Made by a program: the position numbers and the translations under genes. 64,000 bases of DNA from Aquatica leii. Lineage: Eukaryota > Arthropoda > Insecta > Coleoptera > Lampyridae. Positions 1-11,640 of the stretch are shown here, piece after piece; the first letter of the stretch is position 1; every line of letters starts with the position of its first letter. The DNA is taken from the NCBI GenBank assembly GCA_035610365.1, contig CM069434.1, forward strand, positions 122,630,895 through 122,694,894. Direction: 5' to 3'. The notes beneath the pieces were generated by a model. The model was not told where the DNA came from. It was given only the letters and a program-made list of their open reading frames with translations, and ran no database searches.

Positions 1-430
1 TCTTGTGTAATTCTTTCTCTTCAGGGTTTGACCTCGAGTAAAAATCTCTTGCTTTTATGCTTTCTTGTCTTAGTTGTTCTATGTGGTCATTGCACCAAAA
101 TACTTCTTTTTTCTTTGTAATTCTTTTACCTTTGCAAAAACTGACGTCGCACACATCTAACGAGTGATATTAACTGATTTGCAGAATCAACTTTAATTAT
201 CGTCAGAGCTTTTTCCAAATTCTCTATGAAGATTTTTTTATTTATATTCCTTGTATTCCATTTTTCGTTTTCGATCTGCTCCCAGCTTTTTATTTTGTAT
301 GAATGTTTACAGTTAAATGTTATGTATTGATGCTCACTTAAAGTTTCATCTTTTAAAACTTTCCAGTCGTAGACGCGAGTGTTAAGTCAATTACAGATTT
401 TTTATCATGACTGTTATATGTAGGGGTCGA
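1..430 (-). pseudogene. LINE (non-LTR retrotransposon) endonuclease fragment
   Basis: Read on the minus strand, this stretch resembles the end of the APE-type endonuclease of a non-LTR retrotransposon and the linker after it. Visible motifs are SVIDLTLAS (plus positions about 385-412) and, in another frame shortly after, DWKVLKDETLSEHQYI. The last motif corresponds to the region around the catalytic SDH of APE endonucleases (here SEH). Downstream, towards base 1, the frame runs through a basic, Trp-containing linker. At least one frameshift lies between the two motifs and no reverse transcriptase is in the window, so this is a decayed fragment cut by the window edge. The clade (R1, jockey or I-like) cannot be assigned from this piece. 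Confidence 0.6.
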
Positions 431-852
431 TTGTATGTTGCCATCCAACTTGCAAGAATGTCTCTTTTTTGAACTGTTTTATATAAATCCTACAAAAAAG
501 ATTTTGTTTTAAATCAACCGCTATTAGTTTTTTTGTATTATATTAGTGAGAGATAGTAAGTAGTTTTTGAATCTTTTACCCTCGCAATTAGGTGCTACCT
601 ACTGTAGTGCATGGAGTAGGGGGGTAATTGAAAACAAAATGATGTGAAACATTTTGTAATATTAAAATCTTCAAAAAATGCTCATTTACATTTACCCCAA
701 TATGATATTCAAACGACTTATTTGGTGATTTTTTAAATGCTTTATTTTATAGGTAACTAATTGTAAGTAACAAAAAAAAATTCCAAATTGGTTCCTTATA
801 TACAACTTCGTTCGTATTTTCTATCCAGGTGTCTCTAATAAATTGTTCTTCA

Positions 853-2270
853 TCAACAGAAATCTCGTTTTCTGCGAACTATTTGTCTTCGTACTAATGG
901 TTTCTCATTGATACTTTTATTTTGCATATCATCACATTTTTTACTAAAAATGTCGATTATTCCGTTGAGAGTAATTGTTTTTTTAACTGCCAAAATTTCC
1001 TTTTTAGGAGTCAGGTGTGGAATAACTTCGTCAGCACTTTCCTTATTACTATTGTCAATTGAATTTTTCTGAGAATCTAAGATGTTTGTGGAACTGCTGA
1101 AATTTTCGTGGTTTGTTATTGGCATAAACTCTTCTACAGGGAATTTAGATTTATCAACTAGGAAAATCCCTGTGGAACTAAAACCTTTTACTATATTTTC
1201 TGGTTTCATGGCACATCGTCATACTTGTCCTAATAATTCAGAAAACTTTCTTTCCTATTTGATTTTTTGCAAATTCTACCAATTGTTTTTCCAACATTTT
1301 CTTTACGAGGCCAAACACAGCTTTATCCAATGGTTGAATTTTGTCAGTAAGATGACTTGGAAGTTCGACCAAATGAATATTGTTGTCCATAGCAGTTCAT
1401 AGTGTTTATCAAATACTAAAATTGCAGACTGATTGGGACACTCTTTGGTTTCTCTTAGCAATCTCACATGATCAATAAAATTTGTTGAGAACCATTCATA
1501 AAATTGTGGCTCTTCCATCCAGCCATTAGATGAACATGTATATTTTGTATTTGGGTAATCATTTAAAGCCTGAACTCCAACACCCTTAAAAACGATTAAG
1601 GGCGGAAGGACAAATCCATCAGTCGAAATGGTAGCTAACACCGTTGTAGAATCTCTACCTGACCCCCCTGATACTCCAGAAAGAGGTTTGCCTTTTTCAC
1701 TAATTGCTTTTAGTTTTGTAGCATCACTAGCAAAACCACTTTAATCGCAGTTAAATAGAAAAGCAGGCTTATCGGTGAGATTACAGTTTTCCACAAGTTT
1801 TGATAATTCATTATAAAAATCATAGATTACAAACGGATCTTTTACATCTTTCCTGTTTTTCTGTAATAACTCAGGTTTTTTAAAAGACAATGAAGGGTCC
1901 CTTTTTATAAATCTGTAGTACCAATCGTCTCCAGGTTTGTGGTTAATAAATGGTGTTTTTAAATTGTGCGTCGTTACATAGTTATACACAATATCTTTTA
2001 CGTCTTCTTTATTACAAGGATAACCCATTCTTGCTATAGCCTTAAAGCAATTTTCTAAGTCTGTTTCAACTTCATTGTCTAGTGCTTGAAATCGTCCAGG
2101 TCCCATTCTATCAATTAAGGTTTTTCGTCCCTTTATTCTATTGAAGACTACCGCACGAGGAACATCATATAATTCTTGCACTTGGGAATATGTATGGTTG
2201 TGATTTACAATATCATGGACAGCTCTGGAAATATCTTCTGTTGTGTAAGATGGAGGTTTAATTTGGGATA
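853..2270 (-). pseudogene. pogo/jerky-type (CENP-B HTH, DDE) transposase pseudogene
   Basis: On the minus strand, the part at 2270-1741 begins with a psq/CENP-B-like helix-turn-helix (a YSQVQELYDVPRAVVF-type motif), followed by a second Tc5-type DNA-binding segment with the typical GDDWYYRFIKR. It reaches FNCD, the position of the first catalytic Asp of the DDE_1 family. A second open piece (1641-1303) continues with TDGFVLPPLIVFKG and a WFSTNFIDHV-like block. Around LVFDKH, where the second catalytic Asp region is expected, the frame is lost. A third piece (1209-853) carries the C-terminal FSSTGIFLVD motif, equivalent to the F..TGI.P.N region of these transposases. Three frames are needed, so the gene is dead. 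The family acts as a nuclear cut-and-paste transposase. No terminal inverted repeats were identified. Confidence 0.8.
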
Positions 2271-2344
2271 ATTGATTGGTTTTGTAGTAATAATTGTGGA
2301 ATTAGATCAGTATCAACATTGGTGAATATTCGAAAGTTCGTGCG

Positions 2345-3042
2345 TTTGTAAAGAGAGAGAACGAAGAACATGTGCCAAAAAATCACGTGTTTTAGAAAAG
2401 CAACATATTGTCAAGTTCATAAAGGAAGCGCCTGATGACACATTTTTATTACACAAAGTAAGTCAGCATTGGCAAATAGTACAAAATTTCTATTTGTTTA
2501 ACTGTAGGTCATTTTGATCTTTGGACTTGCTGGTGATCTTAAAAGAGATTAAATTTATACTAACAACAGATGATCTTCAAGATTTGGAAACAACCCTTCA
2601 CGTAGTTGTCTCTGACACAAAAACAAATGTTATAAGAAAATTTGCAATCACTGAACATTTCGAATGCTACAGAAAATATGGGGCTCTCCGTCCTCAAAAT
2701 TATACAAAAAAAAAGGTTTTTATTAATTAACAAAAGGGGAAATGTACCCGTCAAATTATCGGCATAACTAAAATTGTAAGAATCCTTTCCGATATTGCGA
2801 TATATTTAAAAGTAACTCATGAGGAACAATACACGGGTCACTGCTTTAGATGCTCCTCTGCCTCTTTATTGGTTGATACTGAGACAAATTCACTATTACT
2901 AAAACAGCACGGAGGATGGAAAACTTTATCCGAAACTGAAGGGTACATAAAGAACTCAGTATATAAACAGAATGACATTTTGTCAATGCAAAATTCTAAC
3001 AATCATGCCCTGAAGCAATCAGGTGCATGGTGTAAAGCTTGA
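2345..3042 (+). pseudogene. Crypton-type tyrosine recombinase remnant
   Basis: The C-terminal half of a tyrosine recombinase of the Crypton type is recognisable. Near the end the frame reads YTGHCFRCSSASLLVD, giving the H-x-x-R motif, then LKQHGGW, giving the third conserved His, then SETEGYIKNS with the nucleophilic Tyr. Upstream, TTDDLQDLETT and FECYRKYGALRPQN match the same family. A 50-bp GT-AG intron at 2458-2507 joins LLHK to VILIFGLAG in frame. After it the frame is broken near 2545 and again at 2728, and the first catalytic Arg region is degraded. Cryptons integrate by site-specific recombination without a DDE transposase. The N-terminal domain is weak or missing, so the left boundary is approximate. 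Confidence 0.75.
2458..2507 (+). other. Putative 50-bp intron in the Crypton remnant
   Basis: The donor GTAAGT and an acceptor after a T-rich tract (TTTAACTGTAG) remove 50 bases and restore one reading frame between FLLHK and VILIFGLAG. Read through, the 50 bases break the protein similarity. The interval is the right size for a short insect intron, but a small insertion in a dead gene would look alike. Confidence 0.45.
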
Positions 3043-3182
3043 GAATCTAACAAATTCTACGATTACTGTTAATAATTATTATTACAATAGAGAAGATACA
3101 TACATTTACTTTAATCGATTTTTTATTAAATTTATTTTTAAATGTATGGTCGTAGAAAAAGTATAGTGTGCAACACGTTCGT

Positions 3183-3285
3183 GAAGATTTTTTTACACTC
3201 GCGTGCTTGCTCCACTCGCGTGCTTGCTCCACTCGCTTCGTTCGTTTCGCAAACTCCACGCTTTTTTAAAAAATCTGCTTCACGT
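3183..3285. repeat. Small hairpin with a two-copy internal repeat
   Basis: GAAGATTTTTTTA near 3183 is matched in inverted orientation by the A/T tract ending AAAAATCTGCTTC near 3270-3283. Between them a 17-bp unit containing CTCGCGTGCTTGCTCC occurs twice in tandem (about 3198-3230), followed by CACTCGCTTCGTTCG. The segment is more GC-rich than its surroundings. It may be the end of a repeat family. No gene is seen here. Confidence 0.35.
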
Positions 3286-3402
3286 ACTTGAGACACATCA
3301 ATCTCATTCAATTTTATTGTTAATTCTGTTGCAAACTTTTTTTGTTAGAATGTTGTTTTTTATTCTTCTCTTTCATTCATCAGTCGGGTGATGTTACCCC
3401 TT

Positions 3403-3892
3403 TATCAAAAAACGTATGCTACTACATAGAACAAACGCCGTTTATAGTAACTTTGGTTACGCTTGTTTAGAGTAAAAAAATTTATCATCAAAAATTAACT
3501 TGGAAAGCATGTGGCTTCTTAGAATAACAACAACTTTATTTAACTACGTCTTATGTGATAACGTTATTTTGTATTTATTTTTATTTTTAATGTCAGCAAA
3601 TTACTGAGAAGAAATTTCTAGTTCTGAGAACAGTGAATTAAACATCTTATCGTTATTTTTGATTTCTTTTTATTAACGGTATCAACAAACTATTTAATGC
3701 TACAGGTCCGTAATTTTCGATTTATTTGATAAAAATTTTATTTTGACATTTTTTGCTTGTATTGATATGATTTTACCTTCTAAATTAACAGCCTGTTAAT
3801 CAGATACACGCTGTATATATTTACTGCTTTCTAACTAATAAACATTTTTTTTTGAATTTTGAATATTGTTATCATTCGGTTATTGTTATCAG
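3403..3892 (+). repeat. Interspersed repeat, copy A (partner at 19941-20568)
   Basis: This AT-rich stretch is homologous to the reverse complement of 19941-20568. Conserved blocks include CGTATGCTACTACATAGAA at the left end, an AACTACGTCTTATGTG-like block, TAATTTTCGATTTATTTG in the middle, and a TATTTACTG-type block near the right end. The copies differ by many substitutions and indels, so the duplication is old. No coding potential or inverted ends are visible. It is most likely an old interspersed element of unknown class. Confidence 0.65.
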
Positions 3893-4204
3893 AAACCCCA
3901 AGTCCCAACATGATATGTATAATTCGGTAAAATGTAGAATCCCAGCTTCAGACACATTAATTATGTAAATTTCCCAATAAATTACAGTGTTGTGGATTAC
4001 TTATTTGTTGACATATGTCGAGTCACAAGTTTGATCTTTATGAAATACAAAAAAGATATAGAAAATGTTGAAGAACAAGAAGTCAAAATGGTAGAAAATA
4101 GCTTAAACTTATCTCTTCAATGTCATCATTGTTAAGAATCTATTTAGTGTATCATGACACTGATCTTGCAGTCTCGATATTATTGTAACTGTCGCAAAGA
4201 AAAC

Positions 4205-5214
4205 TAATCGAATTAAAAAAACCTAATTTATAATTTTAAATAATTTCATGCCTTTTCCATATAACTGTTTTTTATTTATTTAAAATCTCAACCTTAAAAG
4301 TCTTAATATACTTACAATTAATAAAGAAATTAATAAATTAAAATTTAACAGTTTATGTCAAAATGACAATATAAATTAAACAAAATGACAATATAAATTA
4401 AACGAAAAAGGTATATAAAATAATAATATTAATAACAAGAAAATTAAATAAATATAAAAATAATTTAAATAAAAACAAAAATATTATTTAAGAAAAAGAA
4501 AATCATTTTCAAAATTACAATTTCATTTAAACATGCATCTGGTTCTAAGTTTTTATGTTTAACAATTTCGTTTATCTCAAAAAAATTTAATTTTAGACTT
4601 ATTGCAAATATGAAGAGTTGTGTAGTTACTTTTATAATCAAAATAATGGTTATATTCTAATATATGATTAGCGAAAGAAGATTTATTATATAAATTAATA
4701 CCCACATTATTGTTTTTAATGTAAGAAAAATGTTCTGCTATTCTTGTTCGAAATTTACGGCCGGTTTGTCCAATATAAAAAGAGCTACAGCTACCACAAT
4801 TTAATTTGTAAACACCAGATTTATTCAGAATATCAACTTTATCTTTAGTATTTACAAGTAAAAATTTTAAATCAAATTTAGATAAAAAAGAAATGTTAAT
4901 ATTATGCTTTTTAAATAAATTTTCAAATTGAAAAGAAGAGCGACCAATGTAAGGAAGAGAAAAATATGTCTTTTTAATGTTCTCTGAAAGTGGAGTAAGA
5001 GTTGAAATGTTTTTAATATTAATGGAATTAAAAATTTTATTTTGAAGTTTTTTGATCATATCTTTCTTTATTAAAATTAAATTTGTCAAGAGGTAATTTG
5101 TATAAATATATAAGTTAATAATTCTGTCAAAATTGGTATTCATCGTAAAAATACTACTACTGATCATGTCATTCCTTTTTCTTCTTTTCATCCTTTTTCA
5201 CACAAAATGTCATC
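4205..5214 (-). pseudogene. Penelope-like element, truncated copy with GIY-YIG domain (left arm)
   Basis: On the minus strand the largest open stretch (5191-4577) ends in a GIY-YIG endonuclease domain. GVYKLNC is the GIY equivalent and FYIGQTGRKFRTR contains the YIG core and the conserved Arg, followed by a His-rich SSFANHILEYNHYFDY segment. This is the C-terminal domain of Penelope-like retroelements, which cuts target DNA for insertion. The reverse transcriptase is missing, so the copy is 5'-truncated. The 3' untranslated part (4570-4205) mirrors bases 5800-6230 of the neighbouring copy but lacks that copy's hammerhead segment, showing a deletion near 4275. The two copies abut head to head at about 5214. 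Confidence 0.85.
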
Positions 5215-6230
5215 TTTTAGATTCTTTTTTAATCGTTTATACAAATTACTTCTTGATAAATTTAATTTTAATAAAGAACTTAACATTATTTATAATTTAG
5301 CAAATAATAATAATTATCCTTTAGATATGATCAAAAAACTTCAAAACAAAATTTTATAATTCTATTAATATTAAAAACATTTTAACTCTTACTTCACTTT
5401 CAGATAACATTAAAAAGACATATTTTCCTCTTCCTTACATTGGTCGCTCTTCTTTTCAATTTCAAAATTTATTTAAAAAGCATAAAATTAATATTTCTTT
5501 TTCATCTAAATTTAATTTAAAATCTTTACTTGTCAATAGTAAAAATAAAGTTGATATTTTGAATAAACGTGGTGTTTACAAATTAAATTGTGGTAGCTGT
5601 AGCTCTTTTTATATTGGACAAACCGGCCGTAAATTTCGAACAAGAAAAGCAGAACATTTTTCTTACATTAAAAACAATAATGTGGGTATTAATTTACATA
5701 ATAAATCTTCTTTCCTTAATCATATATTAGAATATAACCATTATTTTGATTATAAAAGTAACTACAAAATTCTTCATATTTGCAATAAAATTCTAAAATT
5801 AAATTTTTTGGAGATAAAAGAAATTGTGAAACATAAAAACTTAGAACCAAATGCATGTTTAAATGAAATTGTTAATTTTGAAAATGATTTTCTTTTTCTT
5901 AAATAATATTTTTGTTTTTATTTAAATTATTTTTATATTTATTTAATTTTCTTGTTATTAATATTATTATTTTATATACCTCTTTCGTTTAATTTATATT
6001 GTCATTTTGTTTAATTTATATTGTCATTTTGACATAAACTGTTAAATTTTAATTTATTAATTTCTTTATTAATTGTAAGTATATTAAGAATTTTAAGGTT
6101 GAGATTTTACTTTAGTTGATAATTTTAGAGGCCTGATGATGACCGTTAGGTCGAAACATGTAGCTACCAATAATTAATAATTAAAAAACAGTGATATGGG
6201 AAAGACATTAAATTATTTACAATTATAATT
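5215..6230 (+). pseudogene. Penelope-like element, truncated copy with GIY-YIG domain (right arm)
   Basis: This is an inverted homologue of 4205-5214. The GIY-YIG domain is open at 5559-5906 (GVYKLNCGSCSSFYIGQTGR), while the part before it (5215-5555) matches the left arm only with frameshifts (for example after MIKKLQNKI near 5358). The 3' region carries two tandem copies of a TTTAATTTATATTGTCATT-type unit near 5990-6030 and then a hammerhead core at 6130. No reverse transcriptase is present. Both arms start at similar internal positions. This fits the tandem and inverted partial copies often left by Penelope-like elements. Confidence 0.85.
6130..6165 (+). ncRNA. Hammerhead ribozyme core in PLE terminal region (HHR-1)
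   Basis: CTGATGA (6133-6139) is followed by stem II GACC/GGTC (6141-6144 with 6149-6152, loop GTTA) and GAAA (6153-6156). This is the invariant hammerhead core. Stem III would be the palindrome ACATGT (6156-6161), with the cleavage position after A6162. Stem I can start with GGC (6130-6132) pairing to GCT (6163-6165). Hammerheads of this minimal form are established in the terminal repeats of Penelope-like elements. With no stem III loop they are thought to act best as dimers. Activity here is inferred. Confidence 0.75.
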
Positions 6231-8600
6231 GAAAATCCCATTTTGAGTTAAACACTATAATGGATAATACAATCTTAAACCTAACTTACTTATATTTTTA
6301 TTATAATTGACATATAACAAACAAAATTTATTAATAAACAAAATTTAAATAACGTACATGTGTTTGAACAAACAAACTGAAATTATTTAATTTATTTAAG
6401 AGTTTAATTGAAACAGTTCAGAGAAATTACTTGATTGCACGACCGACTTTTTTGACTATAAATAATACTAAACAATTGTTTATCGAAATACACTATTTTT
6501 AGCATAAAAACTATTATTTAAGTTTTATGATTTCAGCTGTGGGTGGAACATAAAACCGCATGTTGTTTATGTAAAAAGTAGTAAAAATTTAGAACTAATA
6601 AATTATGCATGCAAATTAGATAGTTCAAGTTTAGAATACTATCTCATTCTACTGTCATCAAGAATTAAAAATGTATTATAAACAGAATTTATAATAAAAA
6701 AAAACTTTGAGGTGTTGTACTAGTACTACGTTTGTAAGATTTTTTTAAGAAGTTTACTCAGTTTCAATACGTAGAAAAGTCATAAATAAACTTTAACATA
6801 TCACTGTGTAATTTAGAAAAAACAAAAGTCAATTGGTGATCCATATGTCACTCAAATACTGTTTTTTATCTAGTATTGAGTAATCACGAAAAAAATGAAA
6901 ATTTCGATTTAAAAAATTTAAATTATGCAACGTTTCTCTGCTGTGATTACTAATCTCGACTTGAATTATATGTTTATTTCAAGAAACCACAAACTGTTTT
7001 ACTTTGAGTGCCTTAGCTACAATTTGTCAAATATATTTTTTTTAATTCTCATTTGTTTGTTATGACCTGACCGACTGTCTTTTATAATTAGTTGGTATAA
7101 TTTTCACCCTTCAATTTTTGCCCAACAAGTTAATTTCGCGTTCATTTGAGGAAGTTGTTTACGTTTTTAAATTCATCTTTGTCAATCAAAGTTGTAAGTA
7201 AATTTTTGTATTCAATTAAGTCGAAATTATTACGCTGCATATACATCCGTATTCTGCATTTATGTTGATTTGGCATTTTCTTTGTCCTGTTAAAATTTAT
7301 ATTTCCCTTTTGAGATAGTATTGTAATTAACAAGCAGTTTGTTTAAAAGTTCATTGCATTAAATACGTTTATAGTGCATTCGCACTTGATTTATTGGGGT
7401 TAGTTTTATTAAATTACATTTTGAATTGAGTCATTTTTATAATTTATTACTTCCTAAAAACAGTTTTATGATTCAGGTTTCAACAAGTTAATCTTTATGA
7501 CCGTAACTAAACTTTTTAATATTTTGGTTGTCGTTGACGTTCTCACAATGAGAAAGTCCGTCTTCGAATTCTACTTTTACGTTGTAATTAAATCTGTTTG
7601 CATCTTTTTTCTACGTCTTTGTTTAACGGTTTTCTTTTACAAAGGTTTCGATCACAGCTTTTAGGGAGGTGGTAGCGGAGTGAGTTTATAAATATGGGTG
7701 ATTTTGGTTTGGAAAAAAAAGTTAGTTGTCCATCGTTTAAAATGCCTTAAGTAACGAAATGTAGTTGGTTGGGTGGTAAACTTACCCCATTTAGATGTAG
7801 AATTACCGCGGAAGTCTTTAACAATGGAACAGTGAATAGTTAGTTCATAGCGGGAAAAACTTTCCAATTTTGTAAAGCAATTACGGCTTAATTTATTTTT
7901 ATTATTATTATTATTAAGCAACAAAAAAAAGACTATATGTAACCTACGTTTAAAATGTTTTATCGACGTTAAACAAGAGAAACTTAATTAGGTACCATAA
8001 TTTTAAGATTATCGATTTTGTTTTATTTTACACAGGTACGAAATTCGTTTCATTTTATTAATACGTATTTTAATTTTTTTATGCGAACACGGCCGTGCGT
8101 TATATTTTTCTTTTAAAATGTAATTAAATTTTCTTTTTTTTTATTATTTTAAATTATTTGCATTTTGGTTTTAGTGTAATCATGTTATTCTTTTAATTCA
8201 GTTTTGTTTTAATTTAAGATTTTATTTGCGTTAACTTGATCCAAATTTTGTAATGTTAATTTCTGTTTTGCTTGCTTGTCCAATTTGAATTTTGATTTGT
8301 GTAATAAATGTTAAAGTGTTAAATGTAACAAAGCTTTTATTCAGTCGGCTTTCGCGTATGTGAATTTTAAGTTTACAGATTTTCGTGTGATACACTCTTA
8401 AGGTAAGTCCCATTTGAGTGTATCAATTTGGAGCGGATTTGTGGTTAGCAAGAACCCGTAGTCTATTTGAGATTTACACCTTCCTAGCGCCTTTTGATTT
8501 TGACTTTTGTTTTCGTTTACTGTTGAGTTTTTGGTCACGGAATTTTGAATATAACCCACACCAATATTCACTGAGCACCGGCAAAACTTCATTTATTGTT
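6231..8600. other. AT-rich stretch without recognised gene
   Basis: Only short chance reading frames occur. A (TTA)n run lies near 7895-7912. No conserved motif, RNA gene or inverted repeat could be assigned. Confidence 0.5.
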
Positions 8601-8609
8601 CCAGCTTTT

Positions 8610-8925
8610 GCACGTAACACACTATATGCCACTTTCAGAATCACAAAACGATGGCCATTTCTGTACTTTATCGACACCTGGATATTGCTGGGATAATTGC
8701 AAATATTATGTTTAAGTTCAATAATATTGAAAACAGAAACAAAAGAAAACACTGTTTTTACATTAGACCTTATAAGAAAACACCTAGAATAAAGCGCTCT
8801 GGCTCAAAGTCTCCTAAAAGACATCCAAATTTTTCTGCAAAAAAATATGAGAACAAACTAGCAGTTGGAGATAATGTAAAACATGCAGCAAAAATGTTTG
8901 CAAAAAGCACAACACCATCATAATG
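8610..8925 (+). pseudogene. piggyBac transposase C-terminal remnant
   Basis: The frame at 8610-8672 reads ATFRITKRWPF. After a one-base shift at about 8655 it continues as a YRHLDIAGI-type motif and then MFKFNNIENRNKRK. The pair matches the conserved piggyBac block in which a TRRWP motif is followed by a hydrophobic 'fynmlDia.iNa' helix. The frame then stays open to 8923 with a basic tail (RSGSKSPKRHPNF) that lacks the usual Cys-rich zinc finger. The catalytic DDD core is absent upstream. A GGG-TTAA end at 9137-9143 lies downstream in the orientation expected for the right end of such an element. Confidence 0.5.
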
Positions 8926-9104
8926 AAATGCTTTACTTGTAACTTCGAACAAATGGAAGTAGATTAAGTTTTTCTTTCTTTGTATACACCTTATTCGTGT
9001 AATAAAGTACAAAACAAAGTAGTGTTTACTCTATGTTATATCACGGCCTATATTGCCAAAATGAAAATATTTTAATTTGCGGTGTAAGCGACGCGACGTG
9101 CCTA

Positions 9105-9143
9105 TTCTTGAAACTATGATAAACGCGCCTACCTGAGGGTTAA
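9105..9143 (+). repeat. Possible piggyBac right end with TTAA target
   Basis: The sequence AACGCGCCTACCTGAGGG abuts TTAA at 9140-9143. Read from the other side it is TTAACCCTCAGG, the usual form of a piggyBac end (TTAA target followed by CCC). It sits 215 bp downstream of a piggyBac C-terminal remnant. The matching left end was not found, so this is a supported guess. Confidence 0.4.
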
Positions 9144-10600
9144 TTTCAGTATTATAAACATAATCTTGTTAAACTATTTTGTGTTTTGTAGGTATTAGAG
9201 GATCAATGGTGCAAAATTCAACGTTAAATGTTTTCATTACCACTGAAAAATACCAGGACATCTCTTACAGTCCAATGGAATATGACCCAACTTACTAGTT
9301 GAAATTCATCATGATACTAAAGGTATTTATTTAATAACATCTTGAGATTTCAAGTTTGTGTTAGAACGTTTATAATGATGGATTTATATCGCAAATTTTC
9401 TTCTACTTATCTGATTTCTGTGGTTTGTTCTAGTTATCGGTGATGATAGCAAACGTGATGAATCACTGACCAAAAAATTCGACGATATGACAAACGATAA
9501 AAAACAGTGGATTATTAAATATGGTAATAGTAATGAATATTTATTAAATAATAAAAGCTTTTCCAGCAACGACAAAGCTTGTGGTAATAAAAAAAATGCC
9601 GATGCAAAAAAAGACTCTAAAAATAGAAAAAATATAACCAAAGCGCTAAAGTCTGCTGATGAAACATACACGAGTAAAAAAATGTAAAAATCACCGCAAA
9701 CACCAAAAGAAAGCAATTGTCAAACCTGCTTTTTTAAATGCTTGAGTAACTTCTGTGAAGAAGACAGGAAATTAATTTGGTCCAATTACACTGGACAACA
9801 ATGATTTTGTTAAACGAATAATTTGAACTGATTCTTGTACATTTTTGTGTGCTGGTTCAGAAAATGAAATCAAAATTTATCTAAGAGGCTTCATTTTTTT
9901 AAGAGGCCTACTTATACATTTGGCTCAAAACAACACAGTAATACAATTTAATGACTCATTTATGTATCATTAAGATAACGCCAACATACAAGTTAGTCAT
10001 ATCACAACACTCATGAATAAATTGCGTAGTATACACTCTAAAAGCTTGAATCTTCAATTGTGCACCGTTTATCGAGTGAATAGTATCTACGATTTGTGTG
10101 TAACGTACTTCAATTCTATTCATTGGTCTATAAGAGTACAGTGTTCTTTCTGAAAATTTTACGAACTCTGCCTGAAAATGTCTAGAAATTGTATAAATCA
10201 TCTAAATAGTGTAAAATTGTTGACTAGGACAAATTTCGGGCACCTCACATCTGTTGTCCTTCTTATGTAACTTTGGTTACTAGCTGGTTGAATAGAAAAT
10301 TGCGTCACAATTGCATTTCTCGTGGTATTGGAAGAGCTAAAGGATCACTTCACAGACTGTTGTTTTTGTATTGTAAAAATTAATGGATCAAAAAGTAAGT
10401 TAAATACCCAAACATTACTTTGGCCATCGGATTTGTTCATCACAGTTCAGAGCTAAAAAATTCAATTCCACCACAAACATGAAGGTTGAATTTAGGTTTA
10501 GAAGAAGACGTTTGTGATGAAGAGCACCAAACTGATTATGTATGTAGTGACTAGTGACAACGAAAGAAATGCAGATTTTCTTAAATAAACAACAAGAACT
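9144..10600. other. No recognised gene
   Basis: A Lys- and Asn-rich frame of 66 codons at 9487-9687 (+) is of unknown nature and may belong to the remnant starting near 10620, since a splice-acceptor-like TTCTAG occurs at about 9430. Nothing else could be assigned. Confidence 0.35.
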
Positions 10601-10619
10601 CGCAAGAGTAATCAATCCA

Positions 10620-11640
10620 AACTGAATGAATTAGTTCGTGATCTAAATTTATGCAAAATGCATGTTGAATTATTAGCTTTAAGACTAAAAGGTTAAAACT
10701 TGCTTAAAAAGGAAACTAGAAAATACTTTTACCGTCAACGGCAAAAGAAATTGCAACATCTGTTTTCCATGCAAGATACTGCTTCAATTATATGAACTAG
10801 GACAGGAACACAATCCTGAAAAATGAAGACTTTTTATAGATTCTTCCAAAACAAGTTTGAAAGCTGTCCTGCTTCATAATAGAAATCAACATCTTCAATC
10901 CCTCTTGCTTATGTTGCATTAATAAAAGAGACTTATGCAAATATGAAATTTTAACTCAAAATGATACGGTCTGAACAGTATTGTTGGTATATTTGTAAAG
11001 ATTTCAAAAAGATAGCGCTTGTGTTAGTTCTTCAGTTTGGTTTTTTGTAAACAAATAGTGGTCAAAGAGACAAAATGTAAAACCAGGGGAAAAAACTTCT
11101 TGTAAATTCTGAAAAAATATACTTTCTTTGCATATCAAACTTAGTTCGATGAAAAACTTTGTAAGAGCAATGAATCGTCATGGTGGTTCTAAGTACCAGA
11201 AAAGTAAACTTTCAAAAACAAGTAATGCAAAAATAAAAAAAAAAATATTTGTTGCAACTAATGAATGATTCTCAGTTCAAGCAACTATTAAATGAGCGTG
11301 AGGCAGCTGCGTGGTAGTCATTTACAAAGGTTGCAGAAAACTTTCTAGAAAAGAAGCAAGCGAAGAACTATTACAAATTGGTTAGTAAACTTTTTGAAAA
11401 CTACAAATCACCTAATGAAATAGGTCTCGGAAAATTAATTTTTGGATCCACATTAGGATTTTTTCACGAAAGCTTGGAGAAGTGAGCGACGAATATGGTA
11501 AACACTTTGATCAGTATATAGCCACAGTAAAAAATCGTCATCAACGAAACCGGAATTTAAAAATGCTTTACAAAACTTTAACTGCGTATTACTCACTAAC
11601 CCTGCTCTCTACATTAATACACTATAGATTTGAAATGTCA
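10620..11640 (+). pseudogene. Remnant of a multi-copy animal protein family (function unknown)
   Basis: Scattered through the three plus frames are blocks I recognise as one family that is highly repeated in aphid, beetle and cnidarian genomes: LNELVRDLNLCKMHVELLALRL near 10625, an IKETYANMKF-like block near 10930, LLNEREAAAW followed by SFTKVAENFLEKKQAKNYYK near 11290-11370, and VSDEYGKHFDQYIATVKNRH at 11482. In-frame stops and frameshifts are frequent, and a stop splits AAAW from SFTK. The family is usually listed as uncharacterised and behaves like transposon cargo or a transposon protein. The assignment is from memory and no mechanism is claimed. Confidence 0.55.

Noticed and set aside
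9384..9716. 110-codon hydrophobic minus frame
   Set aside because: It is the complement of a Lys/Asn-rich plus frame. The hydrophobic look comes from AT-rich sequence.
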